The notes: a model not told the origin generated them from the letters alone. A DNA stretch of 64,000 nucleotides from Oscillospiraceae bacterium (GCA_015067025.1 SVNC01000008.1:1-64000); one strand, 5' to 3'; shown: positions 1 through 6,967, counted from the stretch's first letter. Numbers and translations are program-made.

Positions 1-330
1 AAGATTTTGCCGAAATTGTCGCAGTTCTGCGAACTGCTGGGGCTGGGAGCAGTCCGATAGGACTGCGTGACTTTATGAAAATGGAAATTTTCATAAAGTT
101 TGGGCTACCGCCCCTGCAGCAGTCCAAGGGACTGCGACGCCCTTTAGGGCAATAAACCATCGTTTATTTCGGCGTTTGAGGGCAATTTACCACCTTTTTT
201 TAATTATAATCATTTCCGTAGGGGCGACTATTAGTCGCCCGTATACAACCAACCGCCGAAGGGAGCAGTCCGTAGGACTGCGGCGGTTTTTTAAAATCTT
301 TGATTTTAAAAACAATGGGAAACTTGGATT
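1..330. repeat. Intergenic patchwork of short palindromes
   Basis: No convincing gene is present. The stretch is built of consecutive short palindromes: GCAGTTCTGCGAACTGC near 20, GCAGTCCGATAGGACTGC near 49, a long ACTTTATGAAAA/TTTTCATAAAGT stem near 70-100, CAGTCCAAGGGACTG near 121, GCCCTTTAGGGC near 141 and GCAGTCCGTAGGACTGC near 265. The segment 262-312, read on the minus strand, matches parts of 16238-16282 and 50462-50503. The short reading frame at 176-367 runs through these palindromes, has no ribosome site and looks like chance. Confidence 0.6.
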
Positions 331-374
331 GAACGCCACGCGTTCAAACAACAATTTATATTTATAATTTTAAA

Positions 375-406
375 ATAACCCGTGAAGAAAATTCTTCACG
401 GGTTAT
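375..406 (-). terminator. Terminator of metY
   Basis: A stem AACCCGTGAAGAA / TTCTTCACGGGTT with a two-base loop lies just past the metY stop on the minus strand. It is followed by a T-rich run (TTATTTTAAAATT), as expected for intrinsic termination. Confidence 0.85.
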
Positions 407-414
407 ACCTATTT

Positions 415-1692
415 TTATATAAGTGCAAGTGCCTGTTCAATATCCTTTATGATATCGTCAGCGTCTTCAAGACCGATTGAAAGTCTGATAAGATCAGGTG
501 CTACTCCTGCTTCCTTAAGCTGTTCGTCTGTCATCTGTCTGTGAGTATGGCTTGCGGGGTGTAAAAGACAGGTCTGGCTGTCTGCAACGTGGGTTGCAAT
601 TGTGCAGAGCTTTAAGCTGTCCATAAATTTGATAGACTGATCTCTGCCGCCCTTGATACCAAAGCACATTACACCGCAGGAGCCATTCGGCAGATACTTC
701 TTTGCGAGTGCGTTGTAATCGTCGCTCTCTAAATCGGGGTAGTGTACCCAAGCAACCTTTTCGTTGTTCTTAAGATAGGTTGCTACCTTTAATGCAGATT
801 CACAATGTCTCTTCATTCTCAGGTGCAGAGTTTCAAGACCGATATTGATATAGAACGCATTCTGAGGTGACTGTATGCAACCGAAATCTCTCATAAGCTG
901 GGAGGTAGCCTTTGTGATGTATGCCGCCTTGCCGAACTTTGTTGTATAAGTGATGCCGTGGTAGGATTCATCGGGAGTTGTAAGACCGGGGAACTTATCA
1001 GCATACTTATCCCAGTCAAAGTTACCGCTGTCAACGATGCAACCGCCTACGCTTATGCCGTGACCGTCGATGTACTTTGTTGTGGAGTGGGTAACGATAT
1101 CTGCACCCCATTCAAAGGGACGGCAGTTTATAGGTGTTGCAAAGGTGTTGTCGATAATAAGGGGAACACCAACCTTATGAGCAACTCTTGCAAATTTTTC
1201 GAAATCAAATACCGTTACTGTGGGGTTTGTGATGGTTTCACCGAAGATAGCCTTTGTGTTGGGGCGAACAAGCTTTAAAAGCTCTTCTTCGGAGATATTC
1301 TGATCAACGAAGGTACATTCAATGCCCATTTTCTTCATTGTAACACCGAAAAGGTTATACGTGCCGCCGTAGATTGCGGAGGAGGAAATAAAGTGATCTC
1401 CCGCTTCACAGATATTGAAGATTGCAAAGAAGTTAGCCGCCTGACCTGAAGAAGTCAGCATAGCCGCATAACCGCCCTCTAAAGCACAGATTCTTGCAGC
1501 CGCACTGTCGTTTGTGGGGTTCTGAAGACGGGTATAGAAATATCCGCTTGCTTCAAGGTCGAAAAGCTTGCCCATAGCGTCGCTTGTATCATACTTGAAG
1601 GTCGTACTCTGATAAATAGGGAGCTGTCTTGGTTCGCCCTGCTTAGGTGTCCAGCCTGTATGCAGGCATTTGGTATCAATATGTGTATCCAT
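415..1692 (-). CDS. metY: O-acetylhomoserine aminocarboxypropyltransferase/cysteine synthase (MetY)
   Basis: PLP enzyme of the Cys/Met metabolism family that makes homocysteine directly from O-acetylhomoserine and sulfide in the cytoplasm. The 425-residue length and the N-terminus (DTKCLHTGW... PIYQSTTFKYD) fit MetY. The PLP-binding lysine lies in the motif THSTTKYIDGHG, and the downstream segment GGCIVDSG is typical. The frame opens with GTG three codons earlier, but ATG at 1692 gives the usual MDTHIDTKCLHTG start and has GAGAG eight bases upstream. The gene has its own sigma-A promoter (1760-1788) and a strong terminator, and it is directly downstream of a LysR-type gene whose putative operator sits 65 bp before its start. 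Function call is firm; the exact sulfur donor specificity is inferred from family. Confidence 0.93.
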   Translation of the reverse strand: MDTHIDTKCLHTGWTPKQGEPRQLPIYQSTTFKYDTSDAMGKLFDLEASGYFYTRLQNPTNDSAAARICALEGGYAAMLTSSGQAANFFAIFNICEAGDHFISSSAIYGGTYNLFGVTMKKMGIECTFVDQNISEEELLKLVRPNTKAIFGETITNPTVTVFDFEKFARVAHKVGVPLIIDNTFATPINCRPFEWGADIVTHSTTKYIDGHGISVGGCIVDSGNFDWDKYADKFPGLTTPDESYHGITYTTKFGKAAYITKATSQLMRDFGCIQSPQNAFYINIGLETLHLRMKRHCESALKVATYLKNNEKVAWVHYPDLESDDYNALAKKYLPNGSCGVMCFGIKGGRDQSIKFMDSLKLCTIATHVADSQTCLLHPASHTHRQMTDEQLKEAGVAPDLIRLSIGLEDADDIIKDIEQALALI

Positions 1693-1759
1693 TTTTAACA
1701 CTCTCGCTCAATTTGAGCGTCCTTTCTTATTTTTACTGCTGTGCAGTTCCTTTAAACAT

Positions 1760-1788
1760 ATAATAACATAACTAAAGTCAGGTGTAAA
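1760..1788 (-). promoter_or_regulatory. Promoter of metY
   Basis: Minus-strand TTTACA (1783-1788), 17-bp spacer, TATTAT (1760-1765). The predicted start is near 1753, giving a leader of about 60 nt that contains a small CGCTCAA/TTGAGCG hairpin. Confidence 0.65.
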
Positions 1789-1801
1789 ATATATAAAAAT
1801 A

Positions 1802-1834
1802 AAGTTTGATATAGCTTTTAGCTATATCAAACTT
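1802..1834 (-). terminator. Terminator of the LysR gene, overlapping its last codons
   Basis: A 15-bp perfect stem (AAGTTTGATATAGCT / AGCTATATCAAACTT, 3-nt loop) followed on the minus strand by TTATTTTTA. Its upstream arm includes the last codons and stop of the LysR gene, and its core is also the palindrome proposed as the regulator's operator. Confidence 0.75.
1811..1825. promoter_or_regulatory. Candidate LysR-type operator upstream of metY
   Basis: ATAGCTTTTAGCTAT, a palindrome of the T-N11-A type used by LysR-family proteins. Its centre is about 65 bp upstream of the predicted metY start, the usual activator position for this family. The same palindrome with one central change occurs in the lysR leader at 2738-2752. 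Binding is an inference. Confidence 0.55.
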
Positions 1835-2718
1835 TTGAGTATCTCTGTATAGGTTTCGGCATAGATGGATAATCTGACGTTATTTCTTTTTATAATGCCT
1901 ATCTTTATCTCTTCATCGCTGATAAGCGGTTTTGAAATAATATCCTTACCGTTTAAGTCCTCGTTTATTATACCCGTGCCTACCGTATAGCCGTTAAGAC
2001 CGATAAGCAGATTTGAAAGCGTTGCTCTGTCGCTTATCTTGATGTTTTTAGGTCTTATATATTCGCTTAAGATCTCCTCTGAATAGTAAAAGGAGTTGTA
2101 ATCACCCTGTTCAAAGGAGAGGTAAGGGTATTCGGAAAGCTCCTCAAGTGTAAGTGCTTCCTTTTTTGCAAGGGGGTGCATAGAGCTTATAAACACTCTG
2201 GGGCTTAAGGTGAAAAGCTCCTCAAAGGACAGGGAATACTGCCTTAAAAGCTTATCAATGATAGCCTCATTTGCCTTTGATTTATAGAGAATACCCACTT
2301 CGCTCTTCATACGGCTGACATCGTCAATAATCTCATAGGTCTGAGTTTCTCTCAGCATAAAGTCATATCGTGCAGAGTCAAACTTCTTTATAACTTCAAC
2401 AAATGCTTTTACCGCAAAGGGATAATGCTGGGTAGATACCGAAAAGTGAGGGCTTGTACCGCTTGATTTCAAAAAGCGTTCTTCCAGCAGTCCGTATTGC
2501 TGTAGAACCTGCCTTGCGTAGCCTAAAAATTCGCTACCCTTTGCAGATACTATGACACCTTTGTTGGTACGCTCAAAAATTGCAAAGGAAAGCTCGTTTT
2601 CAAGTTCCTTGACAGAGTTTGTAAGACTGGGCTGGGACACAAAAAGCTCCTGAGCCGCTTTACTGATATTGCCTTTTTCTGCTATGGTTACCACGTATTT
2701 AAGCTGCTGTAATGTCAA
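1822..2718 (-). CDS. LysR-family transcriptional regulator
   Basis: Full-length LysR-type regulator (298 residues). The N-terminal winged helix-turn-helix (about 1-60, MTLQQLKYVVTIAEKGNISK followed by AAQELFVSQPSLTNSVKELE) is followed by the periplasmic-binding-like effector domain (about 90-295). It lies immediately upstream of metY in the same direction, but each gene has its own promoter and terminator, so they are separate units. A shared 15-bp palindrome in its own leader and before metY suggests that it represses itself and activates metY; the likely effector would be a sulfur metabolite such as O-acetylhomoserine or O-acetylserine (inference from neighbours). Start chosen at ATG 2718 with GAAAGGAAG upstream. 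Confidence 0.9.
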   Translation of the reverse strand: MTLQQLKYVVTIAEKGNISKAAQELFVSQPSLTNSVKELENELSFAIFERTNKGVIVSAKGSEFLGYARQVLQQYGLLEERFLKSSGTSPHFSVSTQHYPFAVKAFVEVIKKFDSARYDFMLRETQTYEIIDDVSRMKSEVGILYKSKANEAIIDKLLRQYSLSFEELFTLSPRVFISSMHPLAKKEALTLEELSEYPYLSFEQGDYNSFYYSEEILSEYIRPKNIKISDRATLSNLLIGLNGYTVGTGIINEDLNGKDIISKPLISDEEIKIGIIKRNNVRLSIYAETYTEILKSLI

Positions 2719-2737
2719 AGGCTCACTTCCTTTCGGT

Positions 2738-2752
2738 ATAGCGTTTAGCTAT
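2738..2752. promoter_or_regulatory. Candidate LysR-type operator in the lysR leader
   Basis: ATAGCGTTTAGCTAT differs at one base from the palindrome upstream of metY (1811-1825). It lies between the lysR -10 box and the start codon, a position suited to autorepression. Confidence 0.5.
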
Positions 2753-2765
2753 GGCGTATAATGAG

Positions 2766-2794
2766 ATTTTACCATACTTTAAGGAGAAATGCAA
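2766..2794 (-). promoter_or_regulatory. Promoter of the LysR gene
   Basis: Minus-strand TTGCAT (2789-2794), 17-bp spacer, TAAAAT (2766-2771), about 48 bp before the start codon. Confidence 0.6.
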
Positions 2795-2836
2795 GTGGGG
2801 GGATTCGAGTGTGTTTCATTTAATATGCCAATCACT

Positions 2837-3508
2837 TTATTTTGTTTCGAGTAGAATGGGTATATGATCGGATTTGTTGAGCCACTTTAAATCACGTATA
2901 ATTTGATATTCCTTGATGTTCTTTTCTGCGGTAAAGCAATGGTCTATATGATATCCTTTGTCGATATGTCGGTATAAATAAAATGTGGGTAGCGTTTCCG
3001 TCCCCTGTGCTTCTCCAGTGGTAAGATGATATGCAGAACAAATTCCGATTGCCTCGAGCTGTTGCACAACTGCACTATGTGTACGGGAATTGGATTTTTT
3101 ATCCCAGATTGCATTGCTGTTAAAGTCACCGATTATTATGGTGCTACTGTTAAAATTAGAAATATTAATGCTTTGGTATATGTAATATTCCTCAATATAA
3201 GGCTTACACGCCCATACGGCTACTAAATCGAAGTTGTCATTGATTTTTGCTGATAAGAAATTCCTTAAGCAGAATTTAGACCAATTGTTTTCTGTTAATT
3301 TTATTTCTTTTTTTGCGAATATACCAAGACCTTTATTGTTATTTTCGCCAGTCCAGATATAGTTTGTTGCAAATTTCTTATACGTAGTTGATTTTATTTC
3401 TTTTGGATTTTCGCATTCCTGAATTATATATATATCTGCATCAAGAGTAAGAATATCTTGAAACTTTTCTCTAAACTTTCCGTTGCAGTTCCAGCTTACG
3501 ATTTTCAT
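2837..3508 (-). CDS. Endonuclease/exonuclease/phosphatase-fold protein
   Basis: 223-residue protein of the EEP superfamily (exonuclease III / DNase I-like metal-dependent phosphodiesterases). Visible family motifs are the N-terminal MKIVSWNCNG, the acidic QECENP (about residue 31), GDFNSN in the middle, and the C-terminal SDHIPILLE with the catalytic histidine. The substrate (DNA, RNA, lipid or nucleotide) cannot be read from the sequence. ATG 3508 is preceded by GGAGG at good spacing. It is the last gene of a three-gene unit with 3531-3830 and 3827-4180. No secretion signal, so it should be cytoplasmic. Confidence 0.8.
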   Translation of the reverse strand: MKIVSWNCNGKFREKFQDILTLDADIYIIQECENPKEIKSTTYKKFATNYIWTGENNNKGLGIFAKKEIKLTENNWSKFCLRNFLSAKINDNFDLVAVWACKPYIEEYYIYQSINISNFNSSTIIIGDFNSNAIWDKKSNSRTHSAVVQQLEAIGICSAYHLTTGEAQGTETLPTFYLYRHIDKGYHIDHCFTAEKNIKEYQIIRDLKWLNKSDHIPILLETK

Positions 3509-3530
3509 ATTATTCCTCCATCAATTTTAA

Positions 3531-3830
3531 CTATACGTCTTCTCCAATCGCCCAAGTGTAAAATATGGCACTTAGTCCTTTTTCGCACGCTTCGTCATAA
3601 CATTCCAAAGAATCGGGCTTATCGATATATGTGCTTCTTTTTGCTACGGATATTTCTTCAGCATTTACAAATTTCCAGTTCACTTCGTCAACGTAATTTT
3701 TAGCTTTCTTTAATGCTTCGTTTTTTGTGGTAGCCTTTACCCAGAGGTTTATAAAAGCACCGCCGAATTCCTTTGATTCAGGGTTATCCTGTTTTGGTAC
3801 AGCTTCTATCATTAGATAAAATATTGTCAT
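3531..3830 (-). CDS. Hypothetical protein (99 aa)
   Basis: Unrecognised small, acidic, probably soluble protein. The reading frame extends 20 codons further upstream, but ATG 3830 (MTIFYLMIEAVPKQDN) has a clear ribosome site (AAGGA) and overlaps the stop of the preceding four-helix gene by ATGA, a sign of coupled translation, so this start is preferred. Features are an AFINLWVKATTKNEALKKAK segment and a C-terminal YTWAIGEDV. It sits 22 bp before the EEP-fold gene. No function proposed. Confidence 0.65.
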   Translation of the reverse strand: MTIFYLMIEAVPKQDNPESKEFGGAFINLWVKATTKNEALKKAKNYVDEVNWKFVNAEEISVAKRSTYIDKPDSLECYDEACEKGLSAIFYTWAIGEDV

Positions 3831-4180
3831 TTTAAATTTTCCTTTGCAGTATTGATAGAGGATATAAGCATTACACGAATGCTTGTACAAGCAGAATCGA
3901 GCATTTTGTAGTCTGCTTCAGATAAATAATCTGTTTTAAACAACAGCTCTAACCAATATCCTGTTTCGTTTGCTTCTTTAAGAGCAATTTGTAATTTGGC
4001 GATAAAGTCTGCCCTTCCGTGAGCGTATTGAGCTTCACGAATATTTGCTCCGATAGATGTACCGCTTCTTCCAATTTGATTTGAAATTATAGATTCTCGC
4101 CCTGCCTTAAGCTGTTTGACAAGATTGATAATAGATACTGCAAAATCCATAGATTGTGTTCTTAATTTACTTTCGGGCAT
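3827..4180 (-). CDS. Four-helix-bundle protein (23S rRNA intervening-sequence type)
   Basis: 117-residue all-helical protein of the small 'four helix bundle' family once annotated as S23 ribosomal protein because some members lie in 23S rRNA intervening sequences. Diagnostic segments are MDFAVSIINLVKQLK near the N-terminus, SNQIGRSGTSIGANIREAQYA in the centre (quoted in full, 21 characters shortened here to its core GRSGTSIGANIREAQ), and ALKEANETGYWLELL. Members form pentamers, and their role is unknown; many lie in mobile or defence-related DNA. Preceded by GGAGG before ATG 4180 and translationally coupled to the next gene. Confidence 0.85.
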   Translation of the reverse strand: MPESKLRTQSMDFAVSIINLVKQLKAGRESIISNQIGRSGTSIGANIREAQYAHGRADFIAKLQIALKEANETGYWLELLFKTDYLSEADYKMLDSACTSIRVMLISSINTAKENLK

Positions 4181-4234
4181 AAAGATTCCTCCAATACAAA
4201 TATATTATATCATAAACACGATTAATTGGTAATA

Positions 4235-4402
4235 TTTAGTGAAGTTTGGCTTTGCCGAGTGAAGCAGCGACGATGCCGCTGTGAAGTATTGTGCTTTGCA
4301 CAATGTGAAGTTAAGTGTGCCACTCACGCCCGCAGGCACTTCACAATGCGAAGCATTGCTTCACACACGCAGTGTGCTTCACGTGCCGCAAGGCACACTT
4401 AG
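4235..4402. repeat. Cluster of hairpins joined by GTGAAG/CTTCAC linkers
   Basis: A non-coding stretch made of small hairpins. On the left each hairpin is separated by GTGAAG or TGAAGT (for example CAGCG/CGCTG and ATTGTGC TTT GCACAAT); on the right the linkers flip to CTTCAC (AATGC GAA GCATT, ACAC GCA GTGT, GTGCC GCAA GGCAC). The whole block therefore reads as one large imperfect inverted repeat of smaller palindromes. No reading frame is supported. Confidence 0.6.
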
Positions 4403-4404
4403 TT

Positions 4405-4448
4405 CGAAAAAGGATACATTTGTCTATCTGACAAATGTATCCTTTTCG
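4405..4448 (-). terminator. Terminator of tRNA-Arg
   Basis: Long stem with AAAGGATACATTTGT / ACAAATGTATCCTTT arms, one base after the tRNA 3' CCA on the minus strand, ending in a T run. Confidence 0.85.
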
Positions 4449-4525
4449 TGGCGCGCCTAACGGGATTCGAACCCACGGCACACAGCGTCGGAGGCTGTTG
4501 CTCTATCCAGCTGAGCTACAGGCGC
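4449..4525 (-). tRNA. tRNA-Arg (anticodon CCG)
   Basis: The minus strand folds as a complete tRNA: acceptor GCGCCTG / TAGGCGC, D arm GCTC...GAGC, anticodon stem ACAGC / GCTGT with loop CTCCGAC (anticodon CCG, reading CGG), and a T arm with GTTCGAATC. The discriminator is G and the CCA end is encoded (4449-4451). A terminator follows at once. The only good promoter upstream is at 4832-4860, beyond a 238-bp mobile element and two hairpins. Confidence 0.95.
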
Positions 4526-4535
4526 ATATTATCAA

Positions 4536-4562
4536 AGCGGATAGTTTTTATCACTATCCGCT
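4536..4562. repeat. Target-site duplication (tRNA side) of the 4563-4800 element
   Basis: 27-bp hairpin with arms AGCGGATAGT / ACTATCCGCT, repeated with one mismatch at 4801-4827 on the other side of the element. The sequence is unlike the flanks of the second element copy, so it belongs to the locus and not to the element. Confidence 0.8.
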
Positions 4563-4800
4563 CAGACTGAAGACAAACTCACGCACCGCAAAAATGCATA
4601 ATTTTTTCGAATTTTATGAGCAAGTATAAAATTCATGTACAGAAGTTTAGGGGAGTCGTTTTCGGCTCCCCTAAAGCATTTTTGCTTACTTCGTCAACAG
4701 CCATCTACCGTACCATTGTACGCCGACGATGGCTATTTCCTCGTCTGCGTGCGTTTTTCACCGTCTGACAGCGTGTAGACAAGACTTTGTCTACACGCTG
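4563..4800 (-). mobile_element. Non-coding hairpin-targeting MITE-like element, copy 1 (238 bp)
   Basis: Read on the minus strand it begins with CAGCGTGTAGACAAA, part of a 15-bp perfect hairpin, and ends with a sequence whose complement is CAGACTGAAGACAAA; the two termini match at 12 of 15 positions, so they are imperfect terminal inverted repeats. Inside are a 9-bp stem around a 22-nt loop (4697-4736), an AGGGGAG/CTCCCCT hairpin (about 4647-4676), and complementary TGAA/TTCA and ACGCAC/GTGCGT blocks near the ends that could close the whole fold. It aligns along its length with 60127-60366. Both sides carry the same 27-bp hairpin. There is no transposase or other gene, so it would need an outside transposase. 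It lies between a promoter and tRNA-Arg. Confidence 0.8.
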
Positions 4801-4827
4801 AGCGGATAGTTTTTATTACTATCCGCT
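4801..4827. repeat. Target-site duplication (promoter side) of the 4563-4800 element
   Basis: Second copy of the 27-bp hairpin found at 4536-4562 (one C/T difference in the loop). Confidence 0.8.
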
Positions 4828-4831
4828 TTTT

Positions 4832-4860
4832 ATTGTAACATATTTTTATCTTTTTATCAA
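4832..4860 (-). promoter_or_regulatory. Promoter, probably the original tRNA-Arg promoter
   Basis: Minus-strand TTGATA (4855-4860), 17-bp spacer, TACAAT (4832-4837), starting two bases after the aminotransferase stop. The predicted start falls inside the hairpin at 4801-4827, with the mobile element and then tRNA-Arg downstream. Confidence 0.55.
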
Positions 4861-4862
4861 GC

Positions 4863-6122
4863 TTACTTTAAAAGCACTTCACAAGCTGCTAATTTTACAG
4901 CTACACAGAATACTTCCATAGCTGTTGCAAGCTCTTCGATCGTAGGATATGTGGGAGCAATTCTGATATTCTTATCCTCGGGGTCAATTCCGTAAGGATA
5001 GGTTGCACCTGCACCTGTAAGCACTACGCCTGCATTCTTGCAAAGCTCTACAGTTCTCTTTGCTGTGCCTGCAAGACCGTTGAAGGAGATGAAGTAACCG
5101 CCGTTGGGCTTGTGCCACTGACCAAACTCAATAGGAGCTATCTCCTTGTCAAGAGCATTAAGCACTATATCAAACTTGGGAGCGATTATTTCTCTGTGCT
5201 TTACCATATGAGTCTTGATACCATCGAAATTCTTAAAGAATCTTGCATGTCTTAACTGGTTCAGCTTATCAAAACCGATAGTCTGATACGTCATCTGGCT
5301 CTTAATAAATTCGATATTTGCCGCACTTGCACCGATTACTGCAAGACCGCCACCCGGGAAGGAGATCTTTGATGTGGATGTGAACATAAACACCATATCT
5401 TCCTTGCCTGTCTTTTTAGCTTCTTCTAAAAGATTTAAAAGTGTATCGGGGGTATCTGTAAGGTGATGTACGCAGTAAGCGTTATCCCAGAAAATTCTGA
5501 AGTCCTTAGCCTTAGGTGAAAGGTTTGCAAATCTCTTTACAACTTCATCTGAATACGTGATGCCTTCAGGGTTGCTGTACATAGGTACGCACCAGATACC
5601 CTTGATAAGTTCATCTTCTGCAACAAGCTTTTCAACTATATCCATATCAGGACCGTCTGCTTTGTAGGGAACTGTGATCATTTCAATACCCATGCTCTGG
5701 CAGATTGCAAAGTGTCTGTCATATCCGGGAGCGGGGCAGAGGAATTTAACCTTTTCATTCTTGCTCCAGGGCTTGTCGCCGTGAAGAACACCTAAGAGCA
5801 TTGCTCTTGCTATTGTATCATACATAAGCTGAAGGCTGGAGTTACCACCGATGATGATTTCATCTTCCTTAACTCCGAGCATAGGCATACAAAGTTCCTT
5901 TGCCTCTTTGATACCGTCAAGAATACCGTAGTTACGGCAGTCTGTGCCGTTTTCGGAGATGCATTCACCGTCAAGGCAGTGTGTCAGCATATCAAGTGTT
6001 AAATCAAGCTGGCTTGGTGCAGGCTTGCCTCTTGACATATCAAGCTTTAAGCCCTTGGCACACAGCTCTTTGTACTGAGCCTCAGCCTGTTCTTTTATTG
6101 CAACGATTTCGTTTCTTTCCAT
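4863..6122 (-). CDS. Aspartate aminotransferase-like class I PLP enzyme
   Basis: 419-residue fold-type I aminotransferase. The N-terminal LDMSRGKPAPSQLDL resembles the subgroup of aspartate aminotransferases represented by the corynebacterial enzyme (Pfam Asp_aminotransf), and not the common AspC/AspB group. The PLP lysine is in FTSTSKISFPGGG, the cofactor-ring contact in WDNAYCVHHL, and the substrate carboxylate arginine in the C-terminal NIRIAPTYPT. It would exchange amino groups between aspartate and 2-oxoglutarate in the cytoplasm; substrate choice is inferred from subgroup. It has its own promoter (6177-6205), and a promoter facing the same way starts two bases after its stop. Confidence 0.85.
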   Translation of the reverse strand: MERNEIVAIKEQAEAQYKELCAKGLKLDMSRGKPAPSQLDLTLDMLTHCLDGECISENGTDCRNYGILDGIKEAKELCMPMLGVKEDEIIIGGNSSLQLMYDTIARAMLLGVLHGDKPWSKNEKVKFLCPAPGYDRHFAICQSMGIEMITVPYKADGPDMDIVEKLVAEDELIKGIWCVPMYSNPEGITYSDEVVKRFANLSPKAKDFRIFWDNAYCVHHLTDTPDTLLNLLEEAKKTGKEDMVFMFTSTSKISFPGGGLAVIGASAANIEFIKSQMTYQTIGFDKLNQLRHARFFKNFDGIKTHMVKHREIIAPKFDIVLNALDKEIAPIEFGQWHKPNGGYFISFNGLAGTAKRTVELCKNAGVVLTGAGATYPYGIDPEDKNIRIAPTYPTIEELATAMEVFCVAVKLAACEVLLK

Positions 6123-6176
6123 TTTAAAAACCCCGCTTACATAAATTTTTATTTTTCTGATTTTACTCTGTGTACT

Positions 6177-6205
6177 ATTATATTACATATACGCGATTTT
6201 TGCAA
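6177..6205 (-). promoter_or_regulatory. Promoter of the aminotransferase gene
   Basis: Minus-strand TTGCAA (6200-6205), 17-bp spacer, TATAAT (6177-6182). Confidence 0.75.
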
Positions 6206-6230
6206 GTGGTTTTTTCAAATCTTGCAAAAT

Positions 6231-6944
6231 TTATGCAAATTGGGCAGAAACTACCCCGTTTTCCAGTGTAAATATGACATCAACGACCAAAGATTGTTCA
6301 TTTATTCCCGAAAGGTTTAAAGGCGCACTGTTTTTTACATCGTAAAGCCATTCAAACGTGACAACAGAAGAAGTCTTTCCGTCAAGAAATGCAAGATTTA
6401 CGTCGAAGGTCGTAGTTTTGTCACATTTAATAGTAGCTGAAAGTGCATCGTCCGCAATAACGGGGAGAGTAACCTTTACTTCTGTAAGCTCTGTGGGCAT
6501 AATGCTTCGTGCAGATAATATCTGACTGTTACCGTCTGTGTAGATATTAAGAGTGAGGTCGTGACAGAAAAAGCCTACCTGCTTCTGATCGGGGAGCTGT
6601 TCGTCGGTAGCCTCACCCATAATTCTGAAATACTCTGTTCCGTTATCCATCATATTTATAAAGAAGGTGGGATTGAATACGGGTGTGCCTTTTGCAAGTA
6701 TTGCATCATAGGCAGTCTCGGCACCTTCAACACCGTCTTCCATATCCATAAGAGCAGTATCCACTTCCTCTTTTGCAAGTCCTGCATAATACTTATTGCT
6801 CATACAGATGGACTGTCCTTCATATATGACCGCTTTTTCACTTCCTGCAAAAACGGGATTTGTTTTTGTAAACTGCATATAGAGTATCAGACCGATACCC
6901 AGCGTTACAAGTATGATAAGTAAAATAAGTACAGCCTTTTTCAT
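6231..6944 (-). CDS. Membrane-anchored extracellular protein of unknown function
   Basis: 237 residues. An N-terminal hydrophobic helix (about 4-24, AVLILLIILVTLGIGLILYM) with a positive start (MKK) and no lipobox cysteine suggests a single-pass anchor with the rest outside. The exterior part has a helical acidic stretch (VDTALMDMEDGVEGAETAYDAIL) followed by beta-rich sequence. Not recognised. It is the third gene of the glmS-fkbM unit, 23 bp after the FkbM gene, with GAAAGGAAG before ATG 6944. A role at the cell surface is likely; nothing more can be said. Confidence 0.75.
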   Translation of the reverse strand: MKKAVLILLIILVTLGIGLILYMQFTKTNPVFAGSEKAVIYEGQSICMSNKYYAGLAKEEVDTALMDMEDGVEGAETAYDAILAKGTPVFNPTFFINMMDNGTEYFRIMGEATDEQLPDQKQVGFFCHDLTLNIYTDGNSQILSARSIMPTELTEVKVTLPVIADDALSATIKCDKTTTFDVNLAFLDGKTSSVVTFEWLYDVKNSAPLNLSGINEQSLVVDVIFTLENGVVSAQFA

Positions 6945-6967
6945 TTTTTACTTCCTTTCAAGAGGCT

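Noticed and set aside
176-367. Small open frame of 63 codons
   Set aside because: Runs through palindromes, lacks a ribosome site and has no plausible protein features.
4435-4629. Open frame across the tRNA and element end
   Set aside because: Overlaps a complete tRNA on the opposite strand; no coding evidence.
4563-4800. Group II intron or attachment site interpretation of the element
   Set aside because: Far too short for a group II intron, no domain V-like sequence, and the flanking hairpin duplication with terminal inverted repeats fits DNA transposition better.
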